Origin: Trogon surrucura
Lineage: Eukaryota; Chordata; Aves; Trogoniformes; Trogonidae
DNA: 64,000 bases
Reading direction: 5' to 3'
Assembly (NCBI GenBank): GCA_020746105.1
Contig: CM036621.1
Location: forward strand, 51,246,264-51,310,263
Under the pieces are notes generated by a model that worked only from the letters and a program-made list of their open reading frames with translations, was not told where the DNA came from and did no database searches. Of this stretch, positions 48,301 to 63,300 are shown in pieces. Both the position numbers and the translations under genes were made by a program. Every line of letters begins with the position of its first letter. Position 1 is the first letter of the stretch.

Positions 48301-51300
48301 AATATCTATTCTTAGTATGTTGACACAGCATATGTAAATACACTATGCTGCTCTTTTTCTAGCTCATGAAGTGATGGTGAAAAACTAAGGAGAAAGTTTC
48401 TATATTGAGAGATATGAGAGGTGGCTTTTCCCTGAAAAGCTCAGACAACTCCTTGCTTGCCTGGACTGGACACAGTCCTTGGATAGCCTGTCCTAGACTC
48501 TCCTGAGTGATGATGGCTAGTGTTTCTGTTGAACTGGCTACAAGGAGAAGAAAACCCTCCTTCCCACACAGCTCAGCATTCCAGCCTTTGATACAGAAAT
48601 CCCAGATCTGGCCAGCTCAGCCATGGGTTGAAATCCTGAGGTATTTCACCCCTCCTGCTATACAGCCATAACAGTGGCTACGTTCATACAACTGTCCTCA
48701 GAGCATCTTGTGAAAGGGGACTGACAAAATTAATTAAACCAAAATCAAAGCTCTCTACTGCTCTCTCTCTTTACTGTTGTCTGCTAAAGGGCAATGCAGG
48801 AAACAGCATCATCTGAAAACGTACAGATACAATCACTGCTGCTTGACTTCTGGCACCGGCCATGAAGTTGGTCACAACAACTTCCTGGTGCTAGCAGCAC
48901 TGTGCTTCTACCCTGTGCCCTTTGTTTCTGGCAGAACAAGTATCCAGCCTTCCTTTGATGGTGCCAGGCTCCCTTACAAATGCCAGGAACCCACTTTTTT
49001 TTTTGTGTTACCGTAGCCACAGATGCACTGCAGGCATGTGACTGTGTCTGGAGGTGAACTCTGCCAGGGGTGGGCTACTCTGTCCCATGCTTGACCCCTA
49101 CCTTGGCCCTCATGTCAAAGCAGTTTCTCCACCTGGTAGAACTCAGGTGCCACCAATGGTTGTCCTCCCAGGGAATGATGTACTGCTGGATGGCAGTTAC
49201 CAGTAGGCAGGGACAGCTGGGTGTGGGGTACACACCTGAGTGACACCACTTCCAGATTCTGAGCAAGGGCAGAGGATTGCGCTCAGCAGTATTATGCTTT
49301 TTTGGTGTATAAAATGGCATTTTTGCACCTGCCTTCTATACACCAGGAGCTTTTACTTACTCAAAGAGTGCCACCTGTGTAGCATACTCTTTCTCTGGGT
49401 TAAATATGAAGTCTTTATTCAAATGTTATATTGTATTTTGTTTATGTTATTAATATACAGCATGAATTTTCCTGAATAGAAAGCCAGAGAATTTTTAGCA
49501 ATCTATTCATTTTGCTAATTGGCACTTGTAGAGCCCTCAGTGACATATTACTTAGCACAATCCTGTTGGCTGCCGTTGTAGGTAAACATACAGCGACTAA
49601 CCCATACTGAGGTAAGACAGAGGGAAAGATACACCGGGGTACTTTATTGTGTCAGCTTATCGCTCCAGGAACACAAAGCAGCTGCAAACCAGCTGAAGTG
49701 GACAGTGGGAAGAACAAGAACCCTGTGCAATTTCTGCTTCTTGGCTTCAGTCTCCAGACTGCCCCAGGCACCCTGATAAATCTGAGACAAATCACTCCCT
49801 CTGCACTGCACTTCTCCAAACTAGGAAAAGACTATTTGCCCTCTTACAGGGATATCAGATTTTGCAGCTCTTGTTTCTTGCAGCAGGGATAATGTCACAT
49901 TTGGATAACAAGTTGAATCATCCAGCACTGAGCACCTGGAGCGCACCCTTTACTTAAGCCTGGTAAACTCCAATAAGAAATTTTCAGAAGGATAAACTTT
50001 GCAGCTAATGGGAAGACCTTCTTCATAGCAAGCTCCTTCATGGGTCTCCCTCATAAGCACTACATCAGTCAAACTATTAGGATGTTAAGTGTTCTCTCAC
50101 TTTAATTGGTAAAGATCTGTTGTGAGGGCATGCTCAGCAATAAGGATGATGACAGCACCAGAAAACTGCACAGCTGGTAGGTCACCTTCAGAAGGGCATC
50201 TTCGGTAGGCAAACTGATTTCTGTCTTTCTGCCTGCTATCTGCTTAATCCGTCCAAGTAAACGAATGTACACTGAAACATGAAAGCAAACGCCTTTGGAG
50301 TTTTATGCTTGTGCTTTCTCTCAATATACTATTTGTTTAAAAAATGTACTCCAGTACTATACAAGACAGGTGTCACATCAGTTATGGAAACACACGTCAG
50401 ATATGCAGTCAGATCTGGGTCCCAGAGAGCTTCAGGCCAGACAACTGGGCAAAACAGAAAGCCTTCCTAGCACTTTCTGATCATATCTCTCTCAGCAATG
50501 GATCAGCAGCACCTCTTAACAATGGCCACAGGGGTGCATTTGCTCTGAAAATGCTGATGTAGCAGTTATGACAAGACCTCAGTGCTGTGGACTGGGGGCC
50601 TGTAGCTTAAAATTGAGGCAAAGCAAGGTGGTAAGTTGAGAGGGTGCCTTTGATCAAGTGCCTAAAGGTTGATTTGCACCCACAAGTCTGACAGTTTATG
50701 AGTCTCATGGCCCATGGTCCTGGCTAGCAGATATGTAAAGGACCAATCATCTCAATTATCTTCTCTGTCTCACTGGGTGAGATGTGCCGCTGTGTAGAGG
50801 GGTCAGCAGGAGACCTATGTATCACGTCCTGTGCTGAAGGCTGAAGTGAGTTGAGTGATGTGAATGTGTTTTGCTGGTCACCTGCCACAGGGAGAAACTG
50901 CACTGATCTAGGTTTTCCTGATCATCTGTTTCTCTCTTACCTAGAATACATCAATATCCTTGCACATAGTTAAATCACATCTGTCCTCTATAACTAAGTG
51001 TTCCATAAACTTGTTTCCTATAGATTAAGGCTTTAAACTGCTCAGTCCTTTCATCCTGTATTCTACAGCAAGCCCTGTCCCCTCTTGCCAACGATAACTC
51101 TCAAGCTTTCTCCTAGGTCTGCTATACTGGGCTAGTAGAAACTAATGCACACCTGGCCAGCTGTTGGTTGTCTCCGATTGTGGAGAAGGGCTGAATTATC
51201 CCTGCCTTTACCCCAATGACAGTGTTATGCCAAGTCTCTGTTTTGTACCCAGTCAACAACCGTTGAAGGACTGCCTGTGTTTCCAGCCACTGCGCACTTG

Positions 51301-54300
51301 CCAGCACTGGTTGAAATTGGCCAACAAGTTACAAATGAGTTGAGGAAGGCTGAGACTGCCAGCCAGACACTGTGACTGCATAAGCTTTGTTTCCTTTGAG
51401 AAATCAGACTGTAAACACAAGAGGGAAAGTACCAGAGAGGGACAGGAACTATTTAGGCTTAAAGAGAAACTTTGGCTTACAAACAAAGAATGTAAACTGA
51501 CTGTGAATTATTTGAAGCTGGAATCTAGAGGGGGAACTTGTAACTACCAGAGCAGGGAGGCTCTAAAGCTGCCTCCCAAGGGAACAGAGCTACAACAAGA
51601 AAATAGTAAACTTTTACGATGGTGCTTGATGAAAGGAATTAGATGATGCAGCTGCCTGCAATAGAGACATCATGAACACCATGACTCACCCAGAAGGTCT
51701 CTGTGTTCCTGAATGTGTATGTACATCTTTTGTGGGGGTGGAGGTGTGGTAGAGATACACATATATGCACTTAGTTGTGCTGTACATGAAATGAAAGATC
51801 AAGCCTGCTCATGCTCTCATTCAGGAAATAAAACATCTTGGTCTGTAGCAGAAACAGGACTGTTTTCTATTCACACTCACCAAACTTCCCAAAAAGATTA
51901 TGTCCAGAGTCCCTCATAACCCTTGGCTGACCTGCCAGTCTGAAATGGGTACATTCTCTTCTGATTTGATGCTGCTTTGTCCAGGTATGCTGGACAGGGC
52001 CTCGAGTCAGTGTTCTGATCAGGACCAAGCTGAAGTTCCTCAGCGTTTGTCAAGTCCACGTGAAGTTAAGCCACAGTGGAAAAATTAAGCCTTACAGATA
52101 ATGCTGTGTTTATTCCACAAAGCCACATCTCCAAAGGAAAAACTGGCTTCTCTTGGAAGCCCTGACAGTCTGGCAGACCTTGCCCCCACTCTGTTCTCTG
52201 ATGACTCCTCAGCAATGGTCCAGAATTGAAACTCAGGGCAGCTGTATGCCGACGTGCACGCAGTGTAGCCTCTCTGACTCACACTGCTTCTAGGTCGTCT
52301 CCAGCAGGAATCAGACACTGTGCTCCAATACCTTCTGTGCTGTTTGAATGCTCTCTGCCAAAGTTCTGAGAGATGCAATGCATTTATGGGTAGCCTGATA
52401 GGAAACCAAGTGCTGAGTTCATTTAGGTGAGGCATATATTGATCTGCACTCAGCAGGGTAAACTAACTTCCTTCCTCCATACAGTGTTCTGACTGACAAT
52501 CTAAACAGCAAGGGCCTGTGGTCCAAGGGCAACATCAATACTAGACCAGAGGGAATGTTTCTGGGTTAAGCTGGCTGACATGAGGACAAGAGATAGGCTA
52601 GAAATACCTGTGAATCTCCCAGTTAGATATATGCCTCCCTAAAGCTGTTGACAAAAAGTGAGTTTGGATTTCCGAGTCTCTGTACAACAGTCTCCAGGCC
52701 AGGGGCCTCGAGCAGGCCCTCCTTTGTCAGTACTGCACCACTGTATTCAAGATCATAGAATCATAGAATGCATTGAATTGGAAGGGACCTTTAAAGATCA
52801 TCTATAGTCCAACTCCCCCCTGCAGTGAGTAAGGGACATCCTTATCTAGACCAGGTTGCTCAGAGACCTTGAATGTCTCCAGGGATGGGGCCTCCACCAC
52901 CTCTCCAGGCAACCTGTGCCAGTGTTTCATCACCCTCATTGTGAAGAACTTCTTCCTCATGTCTAATCTAAATCTAAAAAATGTGTGGAAATTTGTAGAA
53001 ACACGGAGTGGAAGATAGAGAAATGCAAGAGAAAATTTCATTCACTTGTGCGTCACTGCTAAAAACAACATCAATGACTGAAAACTGCTTTTGAAAGAGA
53101 AAGAATTATGTTTTCTATTGATGGCTAGAATCATTCAGTTCAGCTGCTTTACACAACAGGAAGGAAAGCCCCTAACTTATCAGCGTCTGGGCAGAGAATC
53201 CATAAACAGCTTCCCTCCTGTGGTGTACTACACTGGTACGTGCCAAAACAAAGATACTTGAAGAACAAAAATGGTGATGCTGATGAAATTACAGGCTCTG
53301 AATACATTTTCTAAGCAAGTGATGATTTATGTTCTCTCTGCCTTGCAATTATGGCCTCTGAGAAGTTCTACCACAAACGTTGTGCCTAAGGCATTTAAAA
53401 ATACTCTAGCTTGGCTTCACTTGCCATTTGAACATGCTGTGCCGCTGTGATATTGGGAAAAGCTCCCAGACTCCTAACAACAAAAAGGGCACATTCCTCC
53501 TGCTTACCACAGCATCACAGGAATTTGACAGCGCTACATCCTAGGAACTGGACATTATTTCAGTATTTGGTCTCCTGGTTAACAGAGGGATTGCGTGAGA
53601 AAAGAACTAGTCTTGATAGGAAGCAATGTTAAATTTAAAACCTGATTAGGATCAATCGGCAGTTCTAAGCGCTTCCAAATCTATATGCTGCCAAGAACAG
53701 GTGACACTATACTTCTCATCCTCCTGGCAGAGGCAACAGGTAGAGGAAAAGGAGGGGGAAGGGTATTTCTTTGGCTTGACTTTTAAAAACCATGCCCAGA
53801 GGCAGACACCGAGCATGTAATACTTCAGCCTGAACAGTTAAATTGTTAAACAATTACAAACAACTGAAAATGGGTACTTTCAATGGGAAGTATCAGTAAA
53901 ATAGATGTCTTGCAGTCAGCCATGTCTTTAATACTGGTGCATGACAACAATGGCTGATTTACAGTTTTCTTTCTATTCGCAAATCACTGTATTCAGCTAA
54001 TTAATAAGGTGGCCACGCTGAACACAAAATGGCATGTCCCTACCGAAAAAGGGAGGAAAGGCCTACAGAGAAACACTGAGAGGTTTTGCATAATTGTGCT
54101 GGGAAATACATAGTGAAATGTCCATTTTTCATTCCAAAGAGTTTACAGTCAAGAGACAACAGCTGAATTTAACAGCTCAAGGAACTGCAAGATCCACATC
54201 AGATGAACTGTAACACGTGTTCTGTAATCATACTCCTCACTAAATCTGGGGAGCCAATCAGAAGAACGGTAAAAGAAATTAAAGGAGATTCACGCAACAC

Positions 54301-57300
54301 CAAATAAAAAAAGATCCTAGGAGCTCAATTAATTCAGCTGAAACAGAGGAATCTAAAGGATCTAAAAAGCACGTTTTGCTAAACTACATAGAATTCTGGA
54401 GACAACACATGTACACATGGAAAGAGTACCAATAGTTTCAAATATCAAGTACTGAGCATCAAATATCACAGTTTTCTAATCAGTTTCCTTATCTTTAAAA
54501 AGAGATGAGTTCTGGGTCACTATGTCTGGATTTTCTTTTTCATTACTCCAGCACAATGGAGAAAATTAGGTTGTTCAAGTTCAAAAAAACATCTTGTGTT
54601 TATCTCTTCATGCAAGCTGGCTGTTCCAAAGCTCAGCCAGTATATCCCTTAGCATTTCTTTTTATTATTCAAATTCAAATTTCCAAGATAAAAACTAAAG
54701 TTTGTATCCTTTTCTTTCCTGTCTTCTCTCATCTAGCAAAATAAACTCTTTTCCTTACCTGCCTGTTCAAGACAGAACACTATTATATGACCAAACAGCT
54801 CTGATCCAGATTATGTATTTCCTGAACATTTTCATAGAACATTTTCCCCAAAAGAACAACCTTCCCCATTTTATTGCCAAAAGCTAACTAACTAGTTAGA
54901 GCTCAGCTGAAAATGTCTCCTCTGCTGAACTTGCTGCTGGGATGACTCAGACTTTCACAGGAATTTATGTCCTGTTAATTTCTATCTACACTAGAAAAAA
55001 TACAGCTTCTCCCCTTGGTCTTAACAAGACATCAACAATGTATGGTACATCATGAATGGGATTTGTCTCCTCTAACATTAGCCAGCTTTATAGTTGGAAC
55101 TGGCCACTTGAGCTGCCACTGTAGTTGGTGGAAAGATACTCAATCCTCCAGAAAGTAATACGTTCCACTCTAGCTAGAAAGATTGAGCACACCCCATTCT
55201 CACTGGCAGAAATTAGTGTACTGCTGCTAACTGCCTTCAAAAACATGAGAAGCATCTGGTTTTGGCTACTGGAAGTTTTACTAGTGGCCAGAGCCTCGTC
55301 ACATAGCTGTGGCTCTCCTGATTATGGTTCACAGGTTGTCCTCCATAAGCATGGTGCACAGTTTACAGATGGCTGAGGCACAGCAGTGAATTTACTCTGT
55401 TCCAGCCACATAGAAAGTGAATGTCAGATCTGGAGAGAAAGTCCTAATTCCCTGGTCATTTTTACCAACCAAACATCTTTCATTAAACTTTCTGACACTT
55501 GCTAGATCCTGGCAATGATTGCTTCATTTTTCTAAAATATGAGTCAGGAAGAAGATCTTGCTTTTTATCCAGACTAATTCAAGGCTTAACTGTACAGACT
55601 GTACTTGGGCAAGCGTTCCATGAAATGAGTGCAGTCTGAACACAGGAGCCGCAAGTTATCTCTGTACAATCTGCACTGATCAGTCAAAATTTTAAATTTC
55701 AAAAACTTAAAAACTATGGGTTTGAGCTGTGACAAAGCTTCGAAAGTGTGCCTGAAACTTCTAAATTTTTTTTTGCGTTTGTAAATCTGCAGTTAACAGA
55801 TCCACTGGACTAACTTTCAGTCTGGAACAATTCCTTTTGAATGTCTTGCAAATCCACAAACCGGGCATGTATAAAGAAAACAAAAGCAAACTGACAGAGA
55901 TGAATTTATTTTACAGTTGTGAACTGTTGATGTGGTAAATGCACAAACTTATTCCAATGAATGCAGCTAACAGCGTGGAAATAATTGCCTCCCAGTCTCT
56001 CATTAGCTAAGCACTTTAACAACAGCCATGTTACAACGCCAATCCGTATCTCCCTGTGGAGCTGCCTCCTTTGGCTCTAGCTGAGGAAAGCACCAAAGCT
56101 TGAACCTTATAAGCTGGCTTATATTCATCACTTCCCTGAGCAGGGACAATCTCTTAACTTGGACCAAAGTGCTTCTAGCTCAACTATGTCGCAGATCACA
56201 GTGGATCGAAGAAAAAAGTGCATAATGTGCCAGAAGAGGATGGGAGATAGATAGAACGGGCCCCAGCAATAGCTCGGATCGCGCTTCTTGTTAGGCCTAT
56301 ATTCTCCACTACCTTTTAGGACAATCTTCATCAGCCAGTGCACCAATAGCATATAATCTAGATCTTCAGATTAATTTTTGGGCAGTCATCAGTGTTCATA
56401 ACATGGTGCAAAGACGTGAAACAGGAGGAAGAGGAGTTACAAGATGCCATCTCAAGGGGAACTCGCTGAATACCCTTTTGAGCTGCAGTTCTCCCAGGAG
56501 GTGCTCAGCTCTGGTATGCCACAAGACCCGTCTGTCTCTGCACTGACTTTGCATCCTGGCAGGCTGTAGCTGAGGCAGGGAACACTTCAGGAGCCTACTC
56601 CTCGCTGCAGACTTGGTCATAAGTTCTGATGCTGGAGGTGCGTGGGGGTGTGTTGTGGGGGAACGTCTCCTGCCATGCAAACTGATTTTGAAGCTAACAA
56701 AACACTATGCAAAGAAAATGACAGACATCCATCCAAGCCTCCTATTCTGCACAGCTCTGAGATGTCTTAACCTTCCATGTGCTGGCCTATTTTATCATCT
56801 AATGCAGATGCCTATTCTCCTTGCCAGCATTTTTGCAGTTTCTGGATCGGTTCAACTGAATAGTGGTGTCATCATTTAATTTGAACTTGCTGACCCATGA
56901 CTAATTGTACTTTGTTTTCAACAGTTTAGAGAAGATGGTGAAGTTCTTCCTTAATCTTCCTAGAAACCTTCAAGGAACATGTATATAAATATCTGAGGGC
57001 TGGGTGTCAAGAGGAGGGGGACAATCTCTTTTCAGTGGCGCCCAGCAATAGAACAAGAAATAATGGGTTTAAGTTAGAACATAGGAAATTACACCTCAAC
57101 ATGAGGAGAAACTTCTTTACTGTGAGGATGATGGAGCACTGGAACAGGCTGCCCAGAGAGGTTGTGGAGTCTCCTTCTCTGAGGACTTTCAAAATCTGCC
57201 TGGATGCATTTCTGTGTGCCCTGTCCGAGGGGATCCTGCTCTGGCAGGGGCGTCGGACTAGATGATATCTAGAGGTCCCTTCCAACATCTAACATTCTAT

Positions 57301-60300
57301 GATGATTCTATGATTAATTCTTCAACATGGCTTAGGTATTTCACTTTTCTATGCACCATCTTACTTCTTACAAGGTGCCTGGCTCTTACTGTAATTAGTG
57401 ATATTTTAAACCTTATGCATGGCATTATAGTCTGTACAGCTCCATTCACTTTGACGAAGCTACACTTATTTACATCCACTGAAGTTTTTGCCCTTGGCTG
57501 AGAGGTTAGTTTTAAGATCAAACTAAAAGAAATTGAGATTGGTTTAATTCTTGGTTGCGGGCCTGTGATGTTTTATAAGTATTCTGTCTGGCCAGTAATT
57601 AAAAGATTCAATTAGTGCACTTTTGTACTCCGATATGTTGCAAACTGCATCCATAGAAAGAATTTCAAGAAAAAAAAAATCCCAACAGAAAAGAACAACC
57701 CCAGTTTTGGCATCTGAAACAGATTTCCAATCACTACCCCCAGCTCCCCCATGCTTCCCTTGGGCTGTCTGAAAAATAACAGATGCAAATCGGTTACTTT
57801 TGAAAGAACAGCATTTCCTTCACAGCTGATGCAGTGTGAAAATGCATCTGAAGCCCAGCAGACATATCCATGAGCAAGTCGCCTCTGAGCTTTGCCAAGA
57901 ATGATACATTTCACCCTATGCTACTGTAAAGAGGAAACCAGACAACCACCTACTGGCTGCATCACAGAGCAGAGAAGCCCTCATTTCTCCAGACTGCAGA
58001 ACACCAATTAAACACATCTCAAACCATCAATTCCTAGTAGGAGCTTAATGCACTGCTAAATTAGCTTGCTTCTTTCCCCAGAAGCATGCTCTTCCATCCA
58101 TCCCCCTCCCCCCCATGAGGTGGAGCAATTTCTCTCCTTTTCTTTGTTTCTGTGGCTGTCGAGTCAGATCTGAAGTAAAATCAGGCTGCTATCTGATGAG
58201 CTTTTGATGAAATTTGAAGCACTGCATTTCTTGATTTATTTAGCATTCAAACATCCTTTGCTTCTTCAGTTCTGCACCTCAGCCTCTGGCATTTTCAGAG
58301 TGCAACTGCTTTTTCTAGGACAGCTGCAAAAAAGACCTTAAAAAAATCCTAAGAAAAGACCTTGTGCTAGGTTCAGATATGCCTCTGGTAAAAGGATAGC
58401 CTGTCTCCAAATGACACTTTTGGGCTGCATATCTGTATTCCTTTAGCAATTTGCATGTCATGCTTATGTACTTAACTTGCCCAGATACATGCTGGCTTTT
58501 TGTCTGCTTGTCTTTCCTATGGTTATTGCTATCAGCACTTCCAGCTGAGGTTATAAAACTTGGGTAGCTTTTTGTTTGTTCCATGTATCATCACTAAAAG
58601 CAGGTAGAAGAAAACAGCTCATTTTGGCCAGTGCAATATTTGCCACCAGACATTAAAGAAGTGAGTAGACACAAGCAAATGAAATTAGCTTTCGCGTGTT
58701 CCTCTCAAACACCTGGACAATAATTAATCCTAAAACCTCTTGTCTAGACTGAGCAACTATGGCATAAAGGAGATATAAAGGAAAAAATCAGTGAGTTTCT
58801 CTTTGCTCAACCCACATCTCAAAGGCCACATACCACTGGGAATTAAAAAATGCTTTCACTTCAGTGACATGATGTCCACCCAGCAGATTTCCCCTGTGAA
58901 AGAGTGAAATGCCAACTGCTGTGCCATCCTTCACTACCCAGCAAAGACTCTATGTGACTCTATAGAACTGCTATGGAAATGTAGCTCTCTAGACGTGTTT
59001 ACAAAGAAATACAATTTGCAGTGGCCCCCTGGTCTTCCATAGTTGTTAGAGCCCACAGAGAGTAACAGGGAGGAGGAGGGTAGGCTAATATGGTGCTGGT
59101 TTTGATCCCCATGTCTAGCAGCTGGACTTGTTATAAGGAATGCTAATCCAGATGTGCAGTCTCAACTTGTGCGATGAGCCTCCTGCAGCCCCTGCACACC
59201 ATGACCATCTGCTACACAATATGTCAAATGAACTCCTATACAAAATAATCACACAGACACTGTCAAAATAAGGCAGAAGAACCTTTGCTGAGACATTATC
59301 TTCTTGACTTTATCTGAGTTAACTGGCTACTGTCCAAATACTGGAAAGCACCAAATGTTGTTAATTTACCATTAAAACAGGATCAACACCTAAGAGATAC
59401 ATTAATGTTTAAAATATGAACTAGTCAGTTTTTTCTTCCCTCTGGTAGACCTGCAGTAAGCATAGGGTTGCAATGTCAAGTTTTGATCCAATTTATTATT
59501 TTTTTTTCTGAGACAGGTTTGCATTAGGCAAATCTCACTGTTCTGTATGTTTCACTATGAATGCCAAAGCTCATGATCTGGAAACACTGTGCAACCTAGC
59601 TTTCAGGAATGTCTTGTTTTCAGGACAGCTGAATGAGGGACCGTGTTATTTACCCTGATGTCCTGTCCCTGAAGGTAGCTGAGAAGTGAACCTTTCATAG
59701 AGCACTCACATTGTCACTTCTGTAACACAGCAATTTAAGGGAAGTAAAAGGGAGGTGGGGGCACGGGGTGTTTTTGTCATGGAATTGTGTCCAGAATCAA
59801 TATGAAATGTGTAGGTAGATTTTAGAAAAATTAAATCAACATATTTTTTTACACCTGCAAGGCTGAGTTATCCACATTTTTAGCATAAATGTTGGTAAGC
59901 CGTATTATTTTTCCTCATTCAGCCTCTCTGTTTCTAAATAAATAGGATTTCTCTCAAGTTATAAACGGTTTTATAACTCTTTAAACATTCATAGAATGGA
60001 CTGCTTCATCTTGTAGGCTAGAACAATCGAGAGACAAATTGCTTGGACATAATTTTGGTTTTCAGTGCCATCTGTGTTACCATTTCTGCATTGCCCAAAA
60101 ATGAGCAAAGACTATTCCAGCTCTCACCATAGCTCTTCTTGGTAGGGCATGAAGCAGAGACTCTTCAGAGGAAGGTACAAACACCATACCTCAGGAAGAT
60201 TTATGGTACTTCCTGTCAGATCTTTCCTCTGTCCCCAAAAGCTTCTGCTTAGAATAAAAGCCTCCATCTTTACTGCGACTAAGCAGGTCAAGGGAGGTGA

Positions 60301-63300
60301 TTCTCCCCCTCTACTCCACTCTTGTGAGACCCTACCCATAGTTCTGTGTTCAGCTCTGGGGCCTTCAACATAAGATGGATGTGAACCTGTTGGAGCATGC
60401 CCAGAGGAGGGTCATGAAGATGATCAGGGGGTTGGAACACCTCCCCTATGAGGACAGGCTGAGAGAGTTGGGCTTGTTCAGCCTGGAGAAGAGAAGGCTC
60501 TGGGGAGACCTTACAGCAGCCTTCTAGTACCTGAGGGGAGCTACAGGAAAGAAGGGAAGGAGCTTTTCATCAGTAAGTGTAGTGATAGTTCAAGGGGTAC
60601 TGTCTTTAAACTGAAAAAGGGTAGATTTAGATTAGATATTAGGAAGAAATTCTTTATGGTGAGGGTGGTGGACATACTGGAACAGGTTGCCCAGAGAAGT
60701 TGTGGATGCCTCATCCCTGAAGTGTTCAAGGCCAGGCTGGATGGAGCTTTGAGCAGCCTGGTCTAGTGGGAGGTGTGTCCCTGCCCATGGCAGGGGAGTT
60801 GGAAGTAGATGATCTTCAAGGTCCCTTCCAATCCAAACTATCCTGTTATTCTATGATTTTGCTACCCTGCACACATGCTCTGTCCTTAGCTGAAAGCAAT
60901 CCTCATGAAAATGTGCTTCATTGCATAACTCTGGCAAGTATGAAACTATCTCTTTTTTCTTCAGTTTTTAATTGCATCAACATGTCCCTGAATTCTTGTT
61001 CTTTCATACAGTGAGAACAGAAAATCTTGATCTGCCTTTTTATATGTTCACCTTTTCTTATATTACATACATTCTCCAGTTTATACAGTTTAAGTCCTCT
61101 TCCTTAGAGCAAGAAAAACAGTGAAGTCTAATATCTGTTCCCTCCCATCATCTTTAAATTGGGGTCAATTTACGAGGTTCAAGGCTGCAACCTTTATTAA
61201 CATCACCCAACGCAATGCACACGTACGTAAAATGACCCAGGAAAAAATCACGGTGCTGTGCAATCCTGATAACATCTGTCTAGATTGATTTTGAACTTGC
61301 TTGAATTAAACCTCACTGATTTGCTGTACTGATGAAGACTAAGTAAGCGGCAACTGCTGAAATTCAGGCTAAAACGTATCTATGGCAAACACTTGCTGGA
61401 AAATTTTCAACTGATCTCAGTGACAAAACACTTTCTGAAGATTGTCCTGGCCCCTGCCATTGAACATCACTTAACCAACCAATACATAGGGACAACAGAA
61501 GCAGCATTTGCTGCCTCCCATCCCATACCTATCCCAAAGGTGCACACACACGACTAAATCACAGGTGGATGAACATAAAGAGTGGAAACCTTACCTGCCC
61601 TCCTTTAGGCTGGTATTTGATGTTATCTGTTGATCCAATTTTGGACCTGACATTCTTGAGGTCAGGTAGAGGCTGATTAATAACTCGTAGCTGCTTCGGA
61701 GTGGCTGGAGATTTAGGAGGAGTGCGAATTATGGCAACTTTTTTCTCAGTAGGTACCAGTATGGCAGATTTGGGGGTCCCAGGAGTGTGGGGGGTTCTGG
61801 AGTAGCTGGGTGTCCCTGGAGTGCCAGGGGTACGGGAGGCATAGCTTGGTGGTGTTCCTGGAGTGATGGCAGTGGAGCCAGGGGTAGTGGGGGTAGAAGT
61901 TCCACTTTTTCCTGTTCTGCTACGAATTGGCTCTGATCCTACATGCAAGAAGAAAACACAGCATTGGACCCATTGAAATACAGCTCTTCTTCCCCCTGTG
62001 CCTCCCAGGACTGCATCCCTGTGTGCCAAGCAATGACTGCACTAATGCTGAAACAGCAGACTGCATGTCTGTCTCTGTGTCTTTCTTTGCTTATCAACCT
62101 GCCAGGAGGTACCTTGTCATGTGTGGCTGAGCTGGTAAATTGCCCAAGTGGTGACTGAGCTCTCTGTTCTGTGACACACGTGTGCTTCCCACAACATCTA
62201 TGCTTCCTGCAAAGCTCACAACACAAAGCAGAAAATCATGCTGATTCCCATTTTGGGAAAAGGACGAGAAGCACCCTTGGAATCTAACCTTTGGGACTTG
62301 ATCTGACAACTTGATGAGCTAAGAAGAACGTTGTCACCAATTTTAATGGATTTGGGCATTAAACTACAGAGTGGGAAAATTTGTGACCATAATCCTGAAA
62401 GCAAAGGCTCTGAGTGCCTGGCTGCTGTTGGTCACATACCACGGCTGGTAATCTGGTGTCTGCAGCTGAACTCTGCGTGAGCACTGAGCTGAGGAACAAG
62501 TCACAGCTCTGTGGATGGGCAGGTGTCCCTCACATTCAATTGCTATTTTTCATTAGTGCAGTGAAAGAAAGCAGTTACAGAAGGCAACTTTAAGAGTCAC
62601 ATTCTAGTCACATCTGTGTGCAAGTTAAAGATACATAAATACTGTAAAATTTTGTAGCGGCGCCATTCAGTGTTTATGGCATTGCCAGTCCTTTTCACTG
62701 AGTGCAAGAATCAGTTTAGTAGTGGCACTGTGTCTTCGGCAGCCAGCTCTGCTTGTAACTCTCAAACACAAATAACAGAAGCCGAGATATCTCCAATATG
62801 CTGCTTAAAGCAAAGTTTCGCTGAGAATACTCAGTGAGAGAGACCAAACCAACCCCAAAGTCTAGGAACCCCAGTGCTGAATGGGTGTGTAGATGTTTTC
62901 AACTTTAGTTTCAACTCTAGTAAAATTTGTCCTTTAATTTCTTTTGGTTTGTGATTTGATAACACTGGTCCTCATAAAAGGACTTTGCTTGTTAACTATC
63001 CTGCCTTCTCCCAGTGAGGAGGCTAACTAGCTAACTTCTCAGTTCTCAGCAGTTTTTACACTAGGATTAGGGCACGAGATCATTACTGTGTAACAGCAAA
63101 TTAATAACTATAATTATTAGGTTCACTTCTCCAAGATACAACAGAATATTTTATGCTGCCTACTTCTGTTTGTCTAATTTTTCTTCCTGCTGTTTGTAAA
63201 TGCTCCGTGTTAAACATCTTACCTGGCTCTGAGCTCCTTGCAAAGGCACTTTCTCATATCAGCAATGATCTGAACAGCAGCTCTAGCTTTGGGGTATGGA

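Larger units (their letters stand above)
48164..61594 (-). other. MAP2 large intron upstream of the 4-repeat cassette
   Basis: About 13.4 kb with three CR1 fragments (52,751-52,976; 56,965-57,316; 60,284-60,857). No further coding exon was recognised. Confidence 0.85.
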